A DNA stretch of 64,000 nucleotides. Origin: Streptococcus cristatus ATCC 51100 (GTDB lineage Bacteria > Bacillota > Bacilli > Lactobacillales > Streptococcaceae). The notes under the pieces were generated by a model that was given only the letters and a program-made list of their open reading frames with translations, searched no databases and was not told the DNA's origin. The stretch is taken from assembly GCF_011612585.1 (NCBI RefSeq), contig NZ_CP050133.1, positions 1,797,001-1,861,000 on the forward strand. Direction: 5' to 3'. Both the position numbers and the translations under genes were made by a program. This document shows, one piece after another, positions 1 through 11,658 of the stretch; the stretch's first letter is position 1; each line of letters begins with the position of its first letter.

Positions 1-116
1 ATTATCCTACCGCTGCTAAGAGGAAATTCTAGCTGCCTTTCAGAGAGAGCATTTCACTTAATCTAAGATTAACGATTTGTCTAGCTTACTTTTCTATACT
101 GGGCAAAAGCGCTAAA

Positions 117-3100
117 TTATCGGTCTTCTTTTTTTCGTGTGAATAGAAGCCAGCTAGCAACGAGGGCTAAAAGTCCTGATACAGTAGCCAAAAGACTAGT
201 AGATGTACCTGTCTTCGGCAGTTGAGGCGCCTTAGGAGCCTCTGCCTGTTCTGGTGAAGCTGTTGCCAAGCCTGACTCCTTAGAATGTGCCAGTGGTTCT
301 TGCGCTTTCTGACCTCTTTCAGATTTTTCAGCTTCAGCGCTTGATTTTGATTGACCCAATTCTGTTTTTTCGACTTCAGCACTTGGTTTTGTCTGACCTA
401 GCTCTGGTTTTTGTCCTTCAGTTGCTGGTTTATTTTCCCCTGCTGGCTGAGTAGTTTCTGGTCCCTGTGGTTGACTTGGTTTTGGAGTTTCGGCTGGATT
501 ATCTTGTCCTGGCAAATCACTCTTTTCAGCCTTGTAAATCACAGCATAGTGAGCAAGGTGAGACGCTGTGAAGACAATTGTATCACCGACACGCTCAAAG
601 TCAAGAGGCTGGCCTGGCTGATTGTCTACGAAGGAAAGAACTTGCTCGACTTCCTTGCCAGCTTCTACAGGGATTTTAACCAGACTAGTGTGTTGAGTAG
701 CAACGTCGTGCCCGTCTTTATCCACTCCTGTCACATCATAAATCTTACCAAGTCTGCCACCCAAGGCTTCTTTTTCGGCAGCATTTGGCTCAACAACTGC
801 TACTTTCAAGCCCTTGATTGGAGTTGACTCCTTGTTTGAGAATTGAACTTCCACACCCGTCGATTCATCCATAAATACAGCTGGCTTATCTTCCTGAAGC
901 TGGGCAATGAGGGCTTGCAGAGAGGCCTTGGCGGTTTCAAGTGAAGCTGGTGTCACTTCAGCTGAAGCCAACAAGTCTTTATTCTTGCTCAACAGGCTGA
1001 GGAGGGCATCGCCTGACGGATGGTTTGGTTTTTGTTCGAGCAAGGTCTGCGCTTCTTTGGTCAAAGTATCCAATTCAGCTGTCTTGTCCGCAAAATTCTT
1101 GCGTCCGTCCAGAGCCTTAAATGCCTGAGTCAGTTTTGCTAGACTTTCATCGACTTGGTCTTGTGTGCTTGTATCGTGATCTTTTAGAATCTGCTCAGCA
1201 GATGCAATTTCCTTGAGCAAGGCTTCTTTGACTTCTGGAGTCGCAAAGCTGAAGTCAACCTTGTTTTGAACACTCGCTGTTTCTGCTAGCTTTTGCTTCA
1301 GATATTCATCGTTCAAGGCTGGTTTTGGTGATACAAAGACATCGTACGTTGTCGTCACACCACGATAGTTGACCGAAATGGTTTGACGGCCTTCTTTGTG
1401 ACTATCATAGCCTGAAACTTGCACACCTGCTTCATCAAAAGTATGCTCTTCGGTCGTTTCATCATCAAAGACCAGACGGAAACGTCCTCCTGTAGTCTCA
1501 AGGCTTTCTCCCACGATATATTCTGTTTTAGGTTTTTCGATCACTTCTAGGCCTACAGGAGTCTTTTCGCCTGCTTCGCTATGACTAACGACAAAGACTG
1601 TCAGCACTTGATCCAGTTTTTGTCCCAGATAGGACAGTTGTAAATGCTGCTCTCCTAGCTTAGATGGATCGTAGCCCGTCACTTCCACCCCACTGTTTGA
1701 AAGTTGAACCAATTGATCTGGCTGGCCATCCTTAAAGCTGACACGAATTGTACCACCTTTCAGAGACAGAGCATCCCCTTGACGATAGACTTTTCTTTCT
1801 GGTGCTGTTTCAAGATCAACCTTCGAAATCTCCTTATCTTCTTTAGGTACTTCAATAGCCAATACATTACTAATATCCTTACCAGCTACTTGTGAGCGGT
1901 AATATAGGAGGCTAGGGAGTTTAGCAAAAGCAAGTGGTTTAAAGATGAGATTGCCGTCTTTGTCCGCCGTCATAGTGGCAATCGGTTTTGTCGCATCGCT
2001 GCTGTCATAGAGGGACACTGTCGTCTTAGCTGGTACATCTTTGAAGCCTACTTGGACATGTCCATTTCCAAGAACACGCGCAGCAGCATCTTTCATCGGC
2101 ACGTTAGCTGTTTCCGTATCCAAGCTTTCATACATCTTCCAGTTGTAGATTCGGATTGCCCGCCATGGAGTTCCATTGTCGGCTGTAATGACATCCAAAC
2201 GCCAGTCTTGTGCTCGAATTGGCTTATCTAGGACGATATCTGACACATGGTCTTTATTGCCACGAACGGCCTTGGCTAATTTCCATTCGCCTGCTTCATC
2301 CTTATAATACAGGTCAAAGTCGCGTGTATTCATCTTGCCGTCATCAACAGACTCTCCGCCTGCTCCAGCATGCTCCATAACCCAGCGAGTCACTGTCCGA
2401 GGCTGAGTCAAACGAATATCTACCGTACCACTGAGTTGGGCAGAAGACCACTTGTCTGACAGACTGGTAATGGTGCCATTCAGCATTCCTTCGACACCTT
2501 CGCTACCATCCGCATCAGAGAAGGTTGTACCAATCACTTTTGCACCCAACACCACATTTTCTGCCAAAGGTTTTGGCAAGCTTGTATCAGAAACCTGCAT
2601 ACCCCAGTCAAAGTCAACTGTCCCAGCATCTGAACGCAAACCATTCTTTCCTACTGCAACGACTTTCAACTCTTGCTTGCTGCCCTTGGCACTAGCTGAA
2701 CGACTCACCTTAGCCAAATAAGCTGACGTACTAGAGGTTCCTGTCACTAGGCGCCATTGGTCGCCGTCTTTTTCGTAGATTTCGTAGTAATCCGCATCTG
2801 CACTGCCTTTAAACTGCAACAAGGCCTCTGCTTCCTGCGCATTTTGAAGACGCTTAGCCTTGACCACCACATCTTTTGGTGCAGCTGGCTTCTCTTGATT
2901 AGAATAGATGGACAATTGACCTAGGTTGAACTTATAGTCCTTGACATCCTTGTCATGGTCGAAGTACATTTTCACGCCATAAATAGTTTTACCAGCTAAT
3001 GAAGATAAGTCAAAGGTCTCTGTCTTCCAGTCCTTGCTTGGACTGAGCTCTTTCCACTCGTACTCAGAATAGTCTGGCTTCGTCGCAAGAGCCACCCAAG

Positions 3101-4877
3101 TGCTTGTTCCTTGGCCACCCTTGTGGGTCAAGGTCAGCTTGGTCTTGTCACTAACTGGAATCTTGGTCGAATAGAGCATGACATTTTGGTTGCTATTTGC
3201 AGCCAAGTCGCCCTCAAAAGCCAGTGAATTTCCGCCGTTGTACGCTTCATCAAAGTCATAGCGTCCTTTGAGCGGCGCACTGCCTTCCGCATGCCGAATC
3301 CACCAGCGCCAAGTTGGCAAGAAACCAGACACAGAACGATAGTTCCACTCGCCATCTTTTGAGACTTTCCCGTCTACAAACCAACGTTTTCCGTGTCCTG
3401 TATTAAAGGAAGTATTAAAATCAGGCTTGGTGATAGCTGTCTTATCAACCACCAAATTGGACATCCCATACCAAGATTGATCTGCTGGTTTACCCTTGCT
3501 AGGATCGCCTTGGAAGCCTGTCCAGAAATAGTTTTCATGAGTATGGTAGCCCTCACCTGTCTTACCTAGACCAGTGATCGTATCAGGCGCATACAGACCT
3601 AGAGACAGGCGAAGTTTTCCATTTTCGTCCAAAATCGCGTCCCAGTCCACATTAGTCTTGTAAGAACCACCCTTTTGCAGCTCTATCCCCGCCAAAACAT
3701 CGTAAGGATCGCGTTTGATCCATTTTGCCGTACTGATGGAATAGTCTGTCTCTGCCTTGCCCCAGTTAAAGTTGGCAAAGAAGGTGTCCACTGGATTTTC
3801 TCCATCTTTAGGCTGCATAAATTGATAATTATATTCGCCAAGGGCATTTTCATGGTAACGACCATATTCGTAGGTCATAGCATCATACCAAGAATATTTA
3901 ACGGGGTAATTCAAAGAACGTGCGTACTCTTTGGTATAAAGCAAGAAGTCACGCATTTTGGGTCCGAGTGGCTCTACTTGGCTACCTGTCGTTTCTTGGT
4001 TGATAAAATAGCCATCATAGCCATAATATTTAGCCAATTCGACTAATTTACGAGCAATTGGGAAGGTCTTTGAACCTTCAGAATCTTCTTTCAAGGCTTC
4101 TGCGAAACGTTCTTGATCCTTAGCGCTTGACGACCAATTGAAGAAGAGAGTTCCGTAGATTGGTACACCATTTCTATGAGCCGCATCAATAACATCTGGC
4201 GTCGGCACTAAACCATCCCAGTACACCATGGAATGTAGATATTGCCAGTAATCGAAAGCATAGGCCTTGAATTCTTCGCCACCAATAGAAGCATGATCCT
4301 TGGCTTTAGAGTTCATATTGGACAAAGCCTGTACTTTAGCTTCTGGATTAGCTTGTTGGTTGATTTGTTGTCCCTGATAACGCTCAGCCAGAGGCACGCT
4401 AGCCCGGTTTATTTCATCATCTTCACGAGCTCCCGGCTTCCAGTCAAGCAATTCTTGCCAAGTATCAAACTTGATTTCTTTGGGTTTGAGCTTTTTATCT
4501 TCTTGACTTGGTAAGTCCTCTACGACTTTTGTCTCTTTGCTGGCAGGTGCTTCTTCCTTGACTTCTTTTTCCTTGCCAGCCGTCACTTCCTTGCTCTCAG
4601 CTAATGGAACTTCAGAGGCAAGAGCTGGCTTTTCAGTTTCTGTCGCTAGACCTTGGACAGCCTCGACTGGTGTTTCACTGACTTTCGTCTCTTCAGTTGC
4701 TGCTTCCGTCCGAGCTTCCTCCTTGGCAAGGACGCTAGCAGTAGCTTGTGATGCTGCTGGGCTATTTTCTTCTGCTAACGCATGACCAGCCCCAAACAGC
4801 GCTATCCCTACCAAAACAGAGCAAACGCCTAAACTCAACTTACGAATACTAAATCTTTGTTTCTTATCAAATTGCAT
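117..4877 (-). CDS. Cell-wall-anchored endo-beta-N-acetylglucosaminidase (GH85, EndoD-like)
   Basis: Family GH85 enzymes cut the chitobiose core of N-linked glycans, so this is probably a surface enzyme that releases host glycans. The start is placed at the ATG at 4877 (1586 aa) because AAGGAG precedes it and the protein then opens with a YSIRK-type signal (FSIRK, residues 9-13). A TTG 72 nt upstream only adds a basic tail. After an acidic, repetitive stretch (about 36-130) comes the GH85 domain with the catalytic N-x-E motif (N293, E295, in FINQE). It is followed by beta-sandwich segments, a discoidin-like galactose-binding region (about 776-920), two bacterial Ig-like repeats (about 1015-1190), coiled/FIVAR-like sequence, a Pro/Glu/Lys-rich wall spacer and LPKTG at 1553 with a hydrophobic segment and RKK tail. 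It is a single-gene unit. The GH85 assignment is firm; the exact glycan preference is inferred. Confidence 0.92.
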   Translation of the reverse strand: MQFDKKQRFSIRKLSLGVCSVLVGIALFGAGHALAEENSPAASQATASVLAKEEARTEAATEETKVSETPVEAVQGLATETEKPALASEVPLAESKEVTAGKEKEVKEEAPASKETKVVEDLPSQEDKKLKPKEIKFDTWQELLDWKPGAREDDEINRASVPLAERYQGQQINQQANPEAKVQALSNMNSKAKDHASIGGEEFKAYAFDYWQYLHSMVYWDGLVPTPDVIDAAHRNGVPIYGTLFFNWSSSAKDQERFAEALKEDSEGSKTFPIARKLVELAKYYGYDGYFINQETTGSQVEPLGPKMRDFLLYTKEYARSLNYPVKYSWYDAMTYEYGRYHENALGEYNYQFMQPKDGENPVDTFFANFNWGKAETDYSISTAKWIKRDPYDVLAGIELQKGGSYKTNVDWDAILDENGKLRLSLGLYAPDTITGLGKTGEGYHTHENYFWTGFQGDPSKGKPADQSWYGMSNLVVDKTAITKPDFNTSFNTGHGKRWFVDGKVSKDGEWNYRSVSGFLPTWRWWIRHAEGSAPLKGRYDFDEAYNGGNSLAFEGDLAANSNQNVMLYSTKIPVSDKTKLTLTHKGGQGTSTWVALATKPDYSEYEWKELSPSKDWKTETFDLSSLAGKTIYGVKMYFDHDKDVKDYKFNLGQLSIYSNQEKPAAPKDVVVKAKRLQNAQEAEALLQFKGSADADYYEIYEKDGDQWRLVTGTSSTSAYLAKVSRSASAKGSKQELKVVAVGKNGLRSDAGTVDFDWGMQVSDTSLPKPLAENVVLGAKVIGTTFSDADGSEGVEGMLNGTITSLSDKWSSAQLSGTVDIRLTQPRTVTRWVMEHAGAGGESVDDGKMNTRDFDLYYKDEAGEWKLAKAVRGNKDHVSDIVLDKPIRAQDWRLDVITADNGTPWRAIRIYNWKMYESLDTETANVPMKDAAARVLGNGHVQVGFKDVPAKTTVSLYDSSDATKPIATMTADKDGNLIFKPLAFAKLPSLLYYRSQVAGKDISNVLAIEVPKEDKEISKVDLETAPERKVYRQGDALSLKGGTIRVSFKDGQPDQLVQLSNSGVEVTGYDPSKLGEQHLQLSYLGQKLDQVLTVFVVSHSEAGEKTPVGLEVIEKPKTEYIVGESLETTGGRFRLVFDDETTEEHTFDEAGVQVSGYDSHKEGRQTISVNYRGVTTTYDVFVSPKPALNDEYLKQKLAETASVQNKVDFSFATPEVKEALLKEIASAEQILKDHDTSTQDQVDESLAKLTQAFKALDGRKNFADKTAELDTLTKEAQTLLEQKPNHPSGDALLSLLSKNKDLLASAEVTPASLETAKASLQALIAQLQEDKPAVFMDESTGVEVQFSNKESTPIKGLKVAVVEPNAAEKEALGGRLGKIYDVTGVDKDGHDVATQHTSLVKIPVEAGKEVEQVLSFVDNQPGQPLDFERVGDTIVFTASHLAHYAVIYKAEKSDLPGQDNPAETPKPSQPQGPETTQPAGENKPATEGQKPELGQTKPSAEVEKTELGQSKSSAEAEKSERGQKAQEPLAHSKESGLATASPEQAEAPKAPQLPKTGTSTSLLATVSGLLALVASWLLFTRKKEDR

Positions 4878-4951
4878 TTTTACCTTAACTCCTTCTCTTC
4901 TTTTCTTTTTTCGTGCACTTGCTGCCTCTTCCCTGGTCGCTCCTTTCAAAA

Positions 4952-4966
4952 GGTAATCGCTTACAT
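4952..4966 (-). promoter_or_regulatory. cre-like site (CcpA) in the endoD leader
   Basis: The minus strand reads ATGTAAGCGATTACC, one mismatch from the catabolite-response consensus. It lies between the predicted -10 (5001-5006) and the start codon, where CcpA would act as a roadblock. Carbon repression of a glycosidase is plausible; binding is inferred. Confidence 0.45.
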
Positions 4967-5000
4967 TTTTGCGTAAAAAAAGAAAGATTCACTTAAAATC

Positions 5001-5030
5001 ATTCTACCTTGCGCGAGCTTGCCTTGTCAA
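5001..5030 (-). promoter_or_regulatory. Sigma-A promoter of the GH85 gene
   Basis: On the minus strand, TTGACA (5025-5030) is followed 18 bp later by TAGAAT (5001-5006), about 120 nt upstream of the chosen start. Confidence 0.65.
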
Positions 5031-5087
5031 TTCATTCTATCTTGTCCTATAAATAGAGATTAAATCTCTAAAAATAGTACAAGAAAA

Positions 5088-5263
5088 GAGAGTGGGACAG
5101 AAATCGGTAATTCGTTAGAATTCGATTTCGTCGTCCCACCTCCGCACAGTTGAGTAGGGATGTAAAAGCTGATGAAATCAGCGTAGTAGAGCCCACTCAA
5201 CCACTGCGTCTTGCTCGACATTCCAAAGACAATTGATAGGCTAGGACTTTTGCCCTAGCCTAT
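5088..5263 (+). repeat. Dispersed hairpin repeat, copy 1 (downstream of dnaJ)
   Basis: This is one of five near-identical copies of a roughly 175-bp element in the window. It begins GAGAGTGGGACAG and contains three nested inverted repeats: GTGGGAC/GTCCCAC enclosing GAAATCG/CGATTTC; GTTGAGT/ACTCAAC enclosing GCTGAT/ATCAGC; and a terminal GGCTAGGAC/CCTAGCC hairpin, diverged in this copy. It ends 6 nt after the dnaJ stop and probably terminates dnaJ transcripts. Confidence 0.85.
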
Positions 5264-5269
5264 CCTTCA

Positions 5270-6403
5270 TTATTCCCCTTCAAAGACATCTTTCATCTTA
5301 TCAAAGAAGCCTTTCTTCTTAGGGCTCACTGTGATGTCTCCAGCCGCCGCAAAATCCTTAAGAGCCGCCTTTTGACGGTCATTGAGGCCTGTCGGCGTTA
5401 CGACATTGACAGTGACATATTGATCACCTACACTTCCATCGCGCAGATTTGGTGCTCCCTTACCACGCAGACGGAAACGTTTGCCAGTCTGGGTTCCCTC
5501 TGGAATTGTCAATTCAACATTTCCATGCACAGTTGGGATTTCCACACTGTCGCCCAGAGCTGCTTGCACAAAGTTGAGGTTGAGCTTGTAGTAAATGGTA
5601 GAACCGTCACGCTCAAATTTATCGCTTGGTTCAACGTTCACCACTACATACAAGTCTCCATAAGGACCGCCATTAAAGCCTGCCTCACCTTGACCTGCCA
5701 AGCGAACTCGTTGACCTGTTTCTACACCAGCTGGAATTTTTACATGAACGCTATGCGCTTGCTTTTCGTGTCCCGTTCCATGGCAGGTTTCGCATGGACT
5801 TTTGATTTCTTGTCCGCGACCATGACAGACGTCACAGGTTACTTGACGACGCATCATACCTAGCGGTGTCTGAGTATCGACGTTAATAACACCAGAGCCG
5901 TGACAGCGACCACAAGTTACTGGGCTAGTTCCTGGCTTAGCACCTGAACCATGACAAGTCCGACAGCTAGCTTCACGATTGTATTTAACTTCTTTTTCTG
6001 TACCGAAAATAGCCTCTTCAAAGCGGAGATTTACCCGATACTGGAGATCATCTCCTTGACGCGGAGCGTTTGGATTACGAGTCGCGCCACCGCCAAAGAA
6101 GCTAGAAAAGATATCTTCGAAACCACCAAAACCAGAACCGTCAAAGCCACCGAAGCCGCCTGCGCCACCGCCAAAGCCACCATTGGCACCTGCCGCGCCG
6201 TATTGGTCATAGGCAGCCCGCTTTTGCTCATCGCTCAGCGTTTCATAAGCCTCCTGGACTTCCTTATATTTATCTTCCGCCCCAGGCTCCTTATTGATAT
6301 CTGGGTGATATTTTTTAGATAATTTCCGATAGGCTCTCTTAATCTCATCCTGAGAAGCATTCTTAGAGACACCTAAACGATCATAAAATTCAGTATTGTT
6401 CAT
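5270..6403 (-). CDS. dnaJ: Chaperone DnaJ (Hsp40)
   Basis: This is the co-chaperone that delivers unfolded clients to DnaK and stimulates its ATPase in the cytoplasm. All class I features are present in 377 aa: J domain with HPD at 33-35, Gly/Phe-rich linker (about 72-105), four CxxCxGxG zinc repeats starting at C147, C164, C190 and C204, and the C-terminal substrate-binding domains. It follows dnaK on the same strand but is separated from it by a small unknown gene, a terminator and about 240 nt of non-coding sequence, so it may be transcribed partly on its own. No CIRCE box was seen directly before it. Confidence 0.98.
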   Translation of the reverse strand: MNNTEFYDRLGVSKNASQDEIKRAYRKLSKKYHPDINKEPGAEDKYKEVQEAYETLSDEQKRAAYDQYGAAGANGGFGGGAGGFGGFDGSGFGGFEDIFSSFFGGGATRNPNAPRQGDDLQYRVNLRFEEAIFGTEKEVKYNREASCRTCHGSGAKPGTSPVTCGRCHGSGVINVDTQTPLGMMRRQVTCDVCHGRGQEIKSPCETCHGTGHEKQAHSVHVKIPAGVETGQRVRLAGQGEAGFNGGPYGDLYVVVNVEPSDKFERDGSTIYYKLNLNFVQAALGDSVEIPTVHGNVELTIPEGTQTGKRFRLRGKGAPNLRDGSVGDQYVTVNVVTPTGLNDRQKAALKDFAAAGDITVSPKKKGFFDKMKDVFEGE

Positions 6404-6639
6404 TTAAGATACCAAGAGCGAACAGAAAGCGACCGAAATTTAGGAAACCAACAAGAAATTCTGATTTCTTAGGAGGTTTATCTAATTTCCAAGCTTTCCG
6501 CTCGGGTTCAATTACGAACACTCTTTGTTCCTTTCTGTTAATATTTCGGAACGAAACCTCGATTTAGGTCGGGTTCAGTTCCTTTCTAACTTAGTTTAAA
6601 GAAAAACCAAAAATTTACGTTCCAACTCTTTTCTTACCG
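6404..6639. other. Structured intergenic region upstream of dnaJ
   Basis: No gene is visible. The stretch has a short hairpin AAGAAAT/ATTTCTT (6454-6471) and a long-range inverted repeat AACAGAAAG (6422-6430) with CTTTCTGTT (6531-6539). It may carry the dnaJ leader or be a decayed repeat. I found no convincing promoter. Confidence 0.4.
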
Positions 6640-6669
6640 AAAAACAGAGGCTGGGTTACAACCTCTGTG
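6640..6669 (-). terminator. Intrinsic terminator after the dnaK-orf109 unit
   Basis: On the minus strand, ACAGAGG (6662-6668) pairs with CCTCTGT (6644-6650) and is followed by a T run (complement of 6640-6643). It would end transcripts from dnaK and the small gene before dnaJ. Confidence 0.7.
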
Positions 6670-6718
6670 CAATGTTATCTTTAATCTATAACTAAAATTT
6701 GACCAGAATTAACATATG

Positions 6719-7048
6719 TCAATACCTACTCTTGACTTTCTCATAACTAGCAACTGCAATATTTACAATGTTTTCCTCTTCAACATCATTATCAAAATAA
6801 ACTTGTTTATTAATAGGCACACCAGCCTTAACTACTTTTGAATTTGTCCTAACAGATAAAAAAGTATCTATTTCACATTTTAGGATAGTTATGTCTCCAT
6901 TTTTTCTGTTACGAATCTCTAGAAACTTTCTTTTTTTACCTTTGTTAGTTACACATTGCAAGGAAATGTAATCTGACCCTGAAGTATCACTTTCTACTAT
7001 AGAGGAATCTTTTTTCTTAAGCTCGCGAATCAACTTATTAACCTTCAT
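6719..7048 (-). CDS. Small protein of unknown function between dnaK and dnaJ
   Basis: I do not recognise this 109-aa product. It is charged and Lys-rich with no signal peptide or membrane segment, and resembles a small mixed alpha/beta cytoplasmic protein. It has a good ribosome binding site (GAGGAGG) 4-10 nt before its ATG, so it is likely expressed. It begins 51 nt after dnaK and ends in a terminator. Base composition is clearly more AT-rich than the chaperone genes either side, which suggests it was acquired. Streptococcal dnaK and dnaJ are normally neighbours, so this is an insertion in the heat-shock locus. Confidence 0.7.
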   Translation of the reverse strand: MKVNKLIRELKKKDSSIVESDTSGSDYISLQCVTNKGKKRKFLEIRNRKNGDITILKCEIDTFLSVRTNSKVVKAGVPINKQVYFDNDVEEENIVNIAVASYEKVKSRY

Positions 7049-7099
7049 TCAATCCTCCTCATTCTCTGAGCTATGACTAAAATAATCCACTGAGTTATC

Positions 7100-8935
<1,836 letters not shown>

Positions 8936-9014
8936 TTAAGTTTTTTCTTCTATTTTTTGATATTTTCCTTAAGTGGTGGGGACGTGAGCAACTCCCTACG
9001 GGATTTCATCACTT

Positions 9015-9228
9015 ATTTTTGAGCCTAAGGTCTCAAAAATCCCCTGTTTCAGTAGCACAAGCTACTGAAATTCTCACCACGGCGGAAAATATCGGTTTTG
9101 CAAGCCTCTGGCTTGCCTCTTATCTTCATTCATAGTTTATTGTCATTTCGGACAAGGTTTACGCAGTAGCTGATTGGCAGTTCACTTCGCAAACGCTCGT
9201 GACCAGCCTAATCACCCTTTCGGGGGTG
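9015..9228. other. Cluster of four hairpins between grpE and dnaK
   Basis: Four perfect or near-perfect stems lie in the 338-nt gap: ATTTTTGAG/CTCAAAAAT (9015-9040), TTTCAGTAGC/GCTACTGAAA (9047-9070, 4-nt loop), GCAAGCC/GGCTTGC (9100-9116) and CACCC/GGGTG (9213-9228). None has a clear U tract, so simple termination is unlikely. They could process or stabilise the long hrcA-grpE-dnaK transcript. Confidence 0.6.
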
Positions 9229-9261
9229 CGTCAACGAAATCACAGATTTCTGACTTACCGC

Positions 9262-9828
9262 CTAGTTATATACTACCACCATAGCTGGTCTTAGGATGCG
9301 GTCATGGAGTTTGTAGCCTTTTTGGAAGACTTGGGCGATGGTGTCTGCTGGGTGTTCATCGTCTGCTGGGAGAGTTTGGATGGCCATGTGATAGTTATGG
9401 TCAAATACTCCGTCCGCTGCGATTTCTTCAATTCCTTCTTCTTTAAGAGCATGAATCAAGCTTTCTTGTACCATTTCCAAGCCTTTTTTGACGTCGTCTG
9501 TCAATCCTTCAACGGCAAGGGCACGCTCTAGGTTGTCCAAAGAAGGGAGAATCGCTTTTGCCAAATCTTGGCTACGATAGCGTTGCAAGAGTTGGCGTTC
9601 TTCATTGGCACGACGTTGGATGTTTTGCATTTCTGCATGAGCGCGAAGGTATTTATTTTCAAAGTCTTCTGCACGCTCATTTGCTAGTTCTAGTTCTGAT
9701 TTTTCAGGAGTAGTTTCATCCGCTTCTTCAACGGTTTCGACAGCTTCTTCAACGGTTTCGACAGCTTCTTCAGTAGCTTCTACCACTTCCTCTTCTTTTA
9801 CTTCTTCGTTTTTTATTTCCTCAGACAT
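9262..9828 (-). CDS. grpE: Nucleotide exchange factor GrpE
   Basis: GrpE releases ADP from DnaK. The 188-aa protein has an acidic disordered N-terminus with a short tandem repeat (VETVEEA, coded by a repeated 21-bp unit), a long dimerising helix (about 55-110) and the C-terminal beta wing ending in a VVVYN-type motif. I chose the ATG at 9828 because AAGGAGG precedes it at ideal spacing. The longer frame to 9870 would add a basic 14-residue leader and overlap hrcA. Confidence 0.96.
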   Translation of the reverse strand: MSEEIKNEEVKEEEVVEATEEAVETVEEAVETVEEADETTPEKSELELANERAEDFENKYLRAHAEMQNIQRRANEERQLLQRYRSQDLAKAILPSLDNLERALAVEGLTDDVKKGLEMVQESLIHALKEEGIEEIAADGVFDHNYHMAIQTLPADDEHPADTIAQVFQKGYKLHDRILRPAMVVVYN

Positions 9829-9866
9829 TTTTCGCCTCCTTTTTAGGAATTTATGTAATTTCATGT

Positions 9867-10901
9867 TCAACTCACCTCATAATGATTACTACTCAAATAT
9901 CGGTAGAAATCTGTGAGTTTCATCGTCAAGACTCGATTGACAACATTGAGCTGACTGACCACCTTTTGGTAATCCAGATTGACTGGACCGACCACTGCCA
10001 GCATACCAAAACCTCGATAGGGAATTAAAAATTTGCTGGAAATCAAGGTTAGATTGGCCAGACAGTCCTCTTGACTATCCGCAACACGGACATTTTGCAT
10101 CTGATCCTCAGCTAGACTATCACGGATTTCAAAAGCTACCTTCTGACGATCATCAAAGAACTGATAAGCCTCAAGATCCGCAAAACGTAGCAACTGAACC
10201 TTACCAGCTACAGCTACTTTTTCCGAAAACATCTGAGCAAAAATATGCTCAAAGAGATCGAGAACATTGTCCGTCGTCGTAAAGTAACGCTGGATAATCT
10301 GCGGAATCTCCGTCCGAATCTTGTAGTGGATATCTAAGACCGTCTGTCCCAGAAAGCGCTCCTGAATCATATCCCTTAAGCGCAGTAGGTCATCCTGGAG
10401 AAAATTCCTAGGAATCATGAACTGACTGGTCAGAGTATTGGACTCATCCAGAGTAAAGACAGCTAAGGCTGCATGCTGGCTAATAACAACGATATCAAAA
10501 GCTGTCAGCCGTTGCCGACTAGGCTCGACGTCAAGAGCTACAACTGTGCAATCACTCAACTCTGCCAAGACGTCCGCTGCCCGCTGCAGGATATCCTCCA
10601 GCTTGAAGAACTCTTGGTCGAAAGCTTTGACAACTTCGTAGAGCTCATTTTCCGCTAGCTGATCAAAGGTCAAGGAATGACGGACAAAATACTGGAAACC
10701 AGCGACACTGGGCTTGCGACCACTCGATGTATGAGCCTTTTCTAGTAACCCTTCCTTTTCCAAGGCTGCCATGTCATTACGGATGGTAGCACTCGAAGAC
10801 TGGATAGACTCTTGCAAGGCTTTAGAACCGACAGGCTCATGCGTCTTGGTAAAGATATCAATAATTAGATTTAAAATCTCATTTTGGCGTTCTGTTACCA
10901 A
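9867..10901 (-). CDS. hrcA: Heat-inducible repressor HrcA
   Basis: HrcA binds CIRCE inverted repeats and represses the class I heat-shock genes. The N-terminal winged helix-turn-helix and the following dimerisation/IDD domains match the family at full length (344 aa). The start is set at TTG 10901 (MVTERQ), which leaves the GAGAGGTGAGG ribosome binding site upstream. A GTG at 10910 would bury that site. It is the first gene of the operon, with two CIRCE boxes in front, so it represses itself together with grpE and dnaK. Confidence 0.96.
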   Translation of the reverse strand: MVTERQNEILNLIIDIFTKTHEPVGSKALQESIQSSSATIRNDMAALEKEGLLEKAHTSSGRKPSVAGFQYFVRHSLTFDQLAENELYEVVKAFDQEFFKLEDILQRAADVLAELSDCTVVALDVEPSRQRLTAFDIVVISQHAALAVFTLDESNTLTSQFMIPRNFLQDDLLRLRDMIQERFLGQTVLDIHYKIRTEIPQIIQRYFTTTDNVLDLFEHIFAQMFSEKVAVAGKVQLLRFADLEAYQFFDDRQKVAFEIRDSLAEDQMQNVRVADSQEDCLANLTLISSKFLIPYRGFGMLAVVGPVNLDYQKVVSQLNVVNRVLTMKLTDFYRYLSSNHYEVS

Positions 10902-10958
10902 GGACCTCACCTCTCTTTAGAAAATTTCCAGCCACTGGCGAGATTTTATTTTTTATAT

Positions 10959-10985
10959 TTAGCACTCTAATGCATCGAGTGCTAA
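10959..10985. promoter_or_regulatory. CIRCE operator 1
   Basis: Perfect TTAGCACTC-N9-GAGTGCTAA, the HrcA-binding element. It lies just downstream of the -10 box of the hrcA promoter. Confidence 0.95.
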
Positions 10986-10996
10986 ATTATGATTCT

Positions 10997-11024
10997 ATTA
11001 TACACTCTTAAAAATGAATGTCAA
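10997..11024 (-). promoter_or_regulatory. hrcA operon promoter
   Basis: On the minus strand, TTGACA (11019-11024) and TATAAT (10997-11002) have a 16-bp spacer. The promoter is bracketed by two CIRCE boxes. Confidence 0.85.
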
Positions 11025-11041
11025 GACAAAAACTCAAAAAA

Positions 11042-11068
11042 TTAGCACTCTTTTTGCAAGAGTGCTAA
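11042..11068. promoter_or_regulatory. CIRCE operator 2
   Basis: A second perfect TTAGCACTC-N9-GAGTGCTAA, upstream of the -35 box. The two CIRCE copies flank the promoter. Confidence 0.95.
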
Positions 11069-11094
11069 AAATCAGTCTCAAGTCCTAGAAAACT

Positions 11095-11646
11095 TTATTG
11101 GACAGGATTCACTTTACAATTCTTTTGATGAGCTTTAAGCTTTTTCATAGCCCAATCATAGTGGCTGGATGTAGAGCTGACAAAATAAGAACCCAAGGTC
11201 GTTCCGCCTGTCCATTTATAAACTCCCTTGGAAAACAATTCTTCATTGGTCAAGGTTGCGGCTAGGTCCAGGACATCTCTATGCGAACTAGCCAGCAAAG
11301 AACTTGCCTCCTCAAGAGAGGTCTGCTGGTGCTTTTCCCAAAATGCGACATTCATCTCACCATAAGTTCTCCAATTGTAGGGAGCAGGCAGGAAGGACTT
11401 CTCTTCTCCCCTTTGATTGGCCTGCACCCAGTCGAGTAGCAGCTGGTGCCATTCATAAAGATGGATTAAGACATCCCTCAGATTCCGATCGCGCTTCCAG
11501 TGAGCTTCTTTCTTTTTCTCATCCTTTGAAAAATCAAAGGGCCTCGCCAACTCTTCTGCTGTCATGTTCGAAATGAGCAGATTGAGTTTTTCAAAATTTT
11601 CTGTAGCTGCAGCCAGCAAATCTTTTTTTGTTGTAGGTCTTGGCAT
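11095..11646 (-). CDS. ClbS/DfsB family four-helix-bundle protein
   Basis: The 183-aa sequence resembles the ClbS/DfsB branch of the DinB-like fold: an N-terminal PRPTTKKDLL opening, central His/Trp helix (LIHLYEWHQLLLDWV) and a C-terminal YKWTGGTTLGSYF-type segment with a final HYDWA motif. Relatives include ClbS, which protects colibactin producers by hydrolysing the genotoxin; most members have no known substrate. A GGAGG site precedes the ATG. It lies 12 nt behind a GyrI-like gene and a WYL regulator and is probably cotranscribed with them. A stress or small-molecule detoxification role is inferred. Confidence 0.8.
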   Translation of the reverse strand: MPRPTTKKDLLAAATENFEKLNLLISNMTAEELARPFDFSKDEKKKEAHWKRDRNLRDVLIHLYEWHQLLLDWVQANQRGEEKSFLPAPYNWRTYGEMNVAFWEKHQQTSLEEASSLLASSHRDVLDLAATLTNEELFSKGVYKWTGGTTLGSYFVSSTSSHYDWAMKKLKAHQKNCKVNPVQ

Positions 11647-11658
11647 GACAAATTCCTC

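Noticed and set aside
9828..9870. Longer GrpE start ([14 protein letters not shown])
   Set aside because: It overlaps hrcA, adds an atypical basic leader and ignores the strong AAGGAGG before the ATG at 9828.
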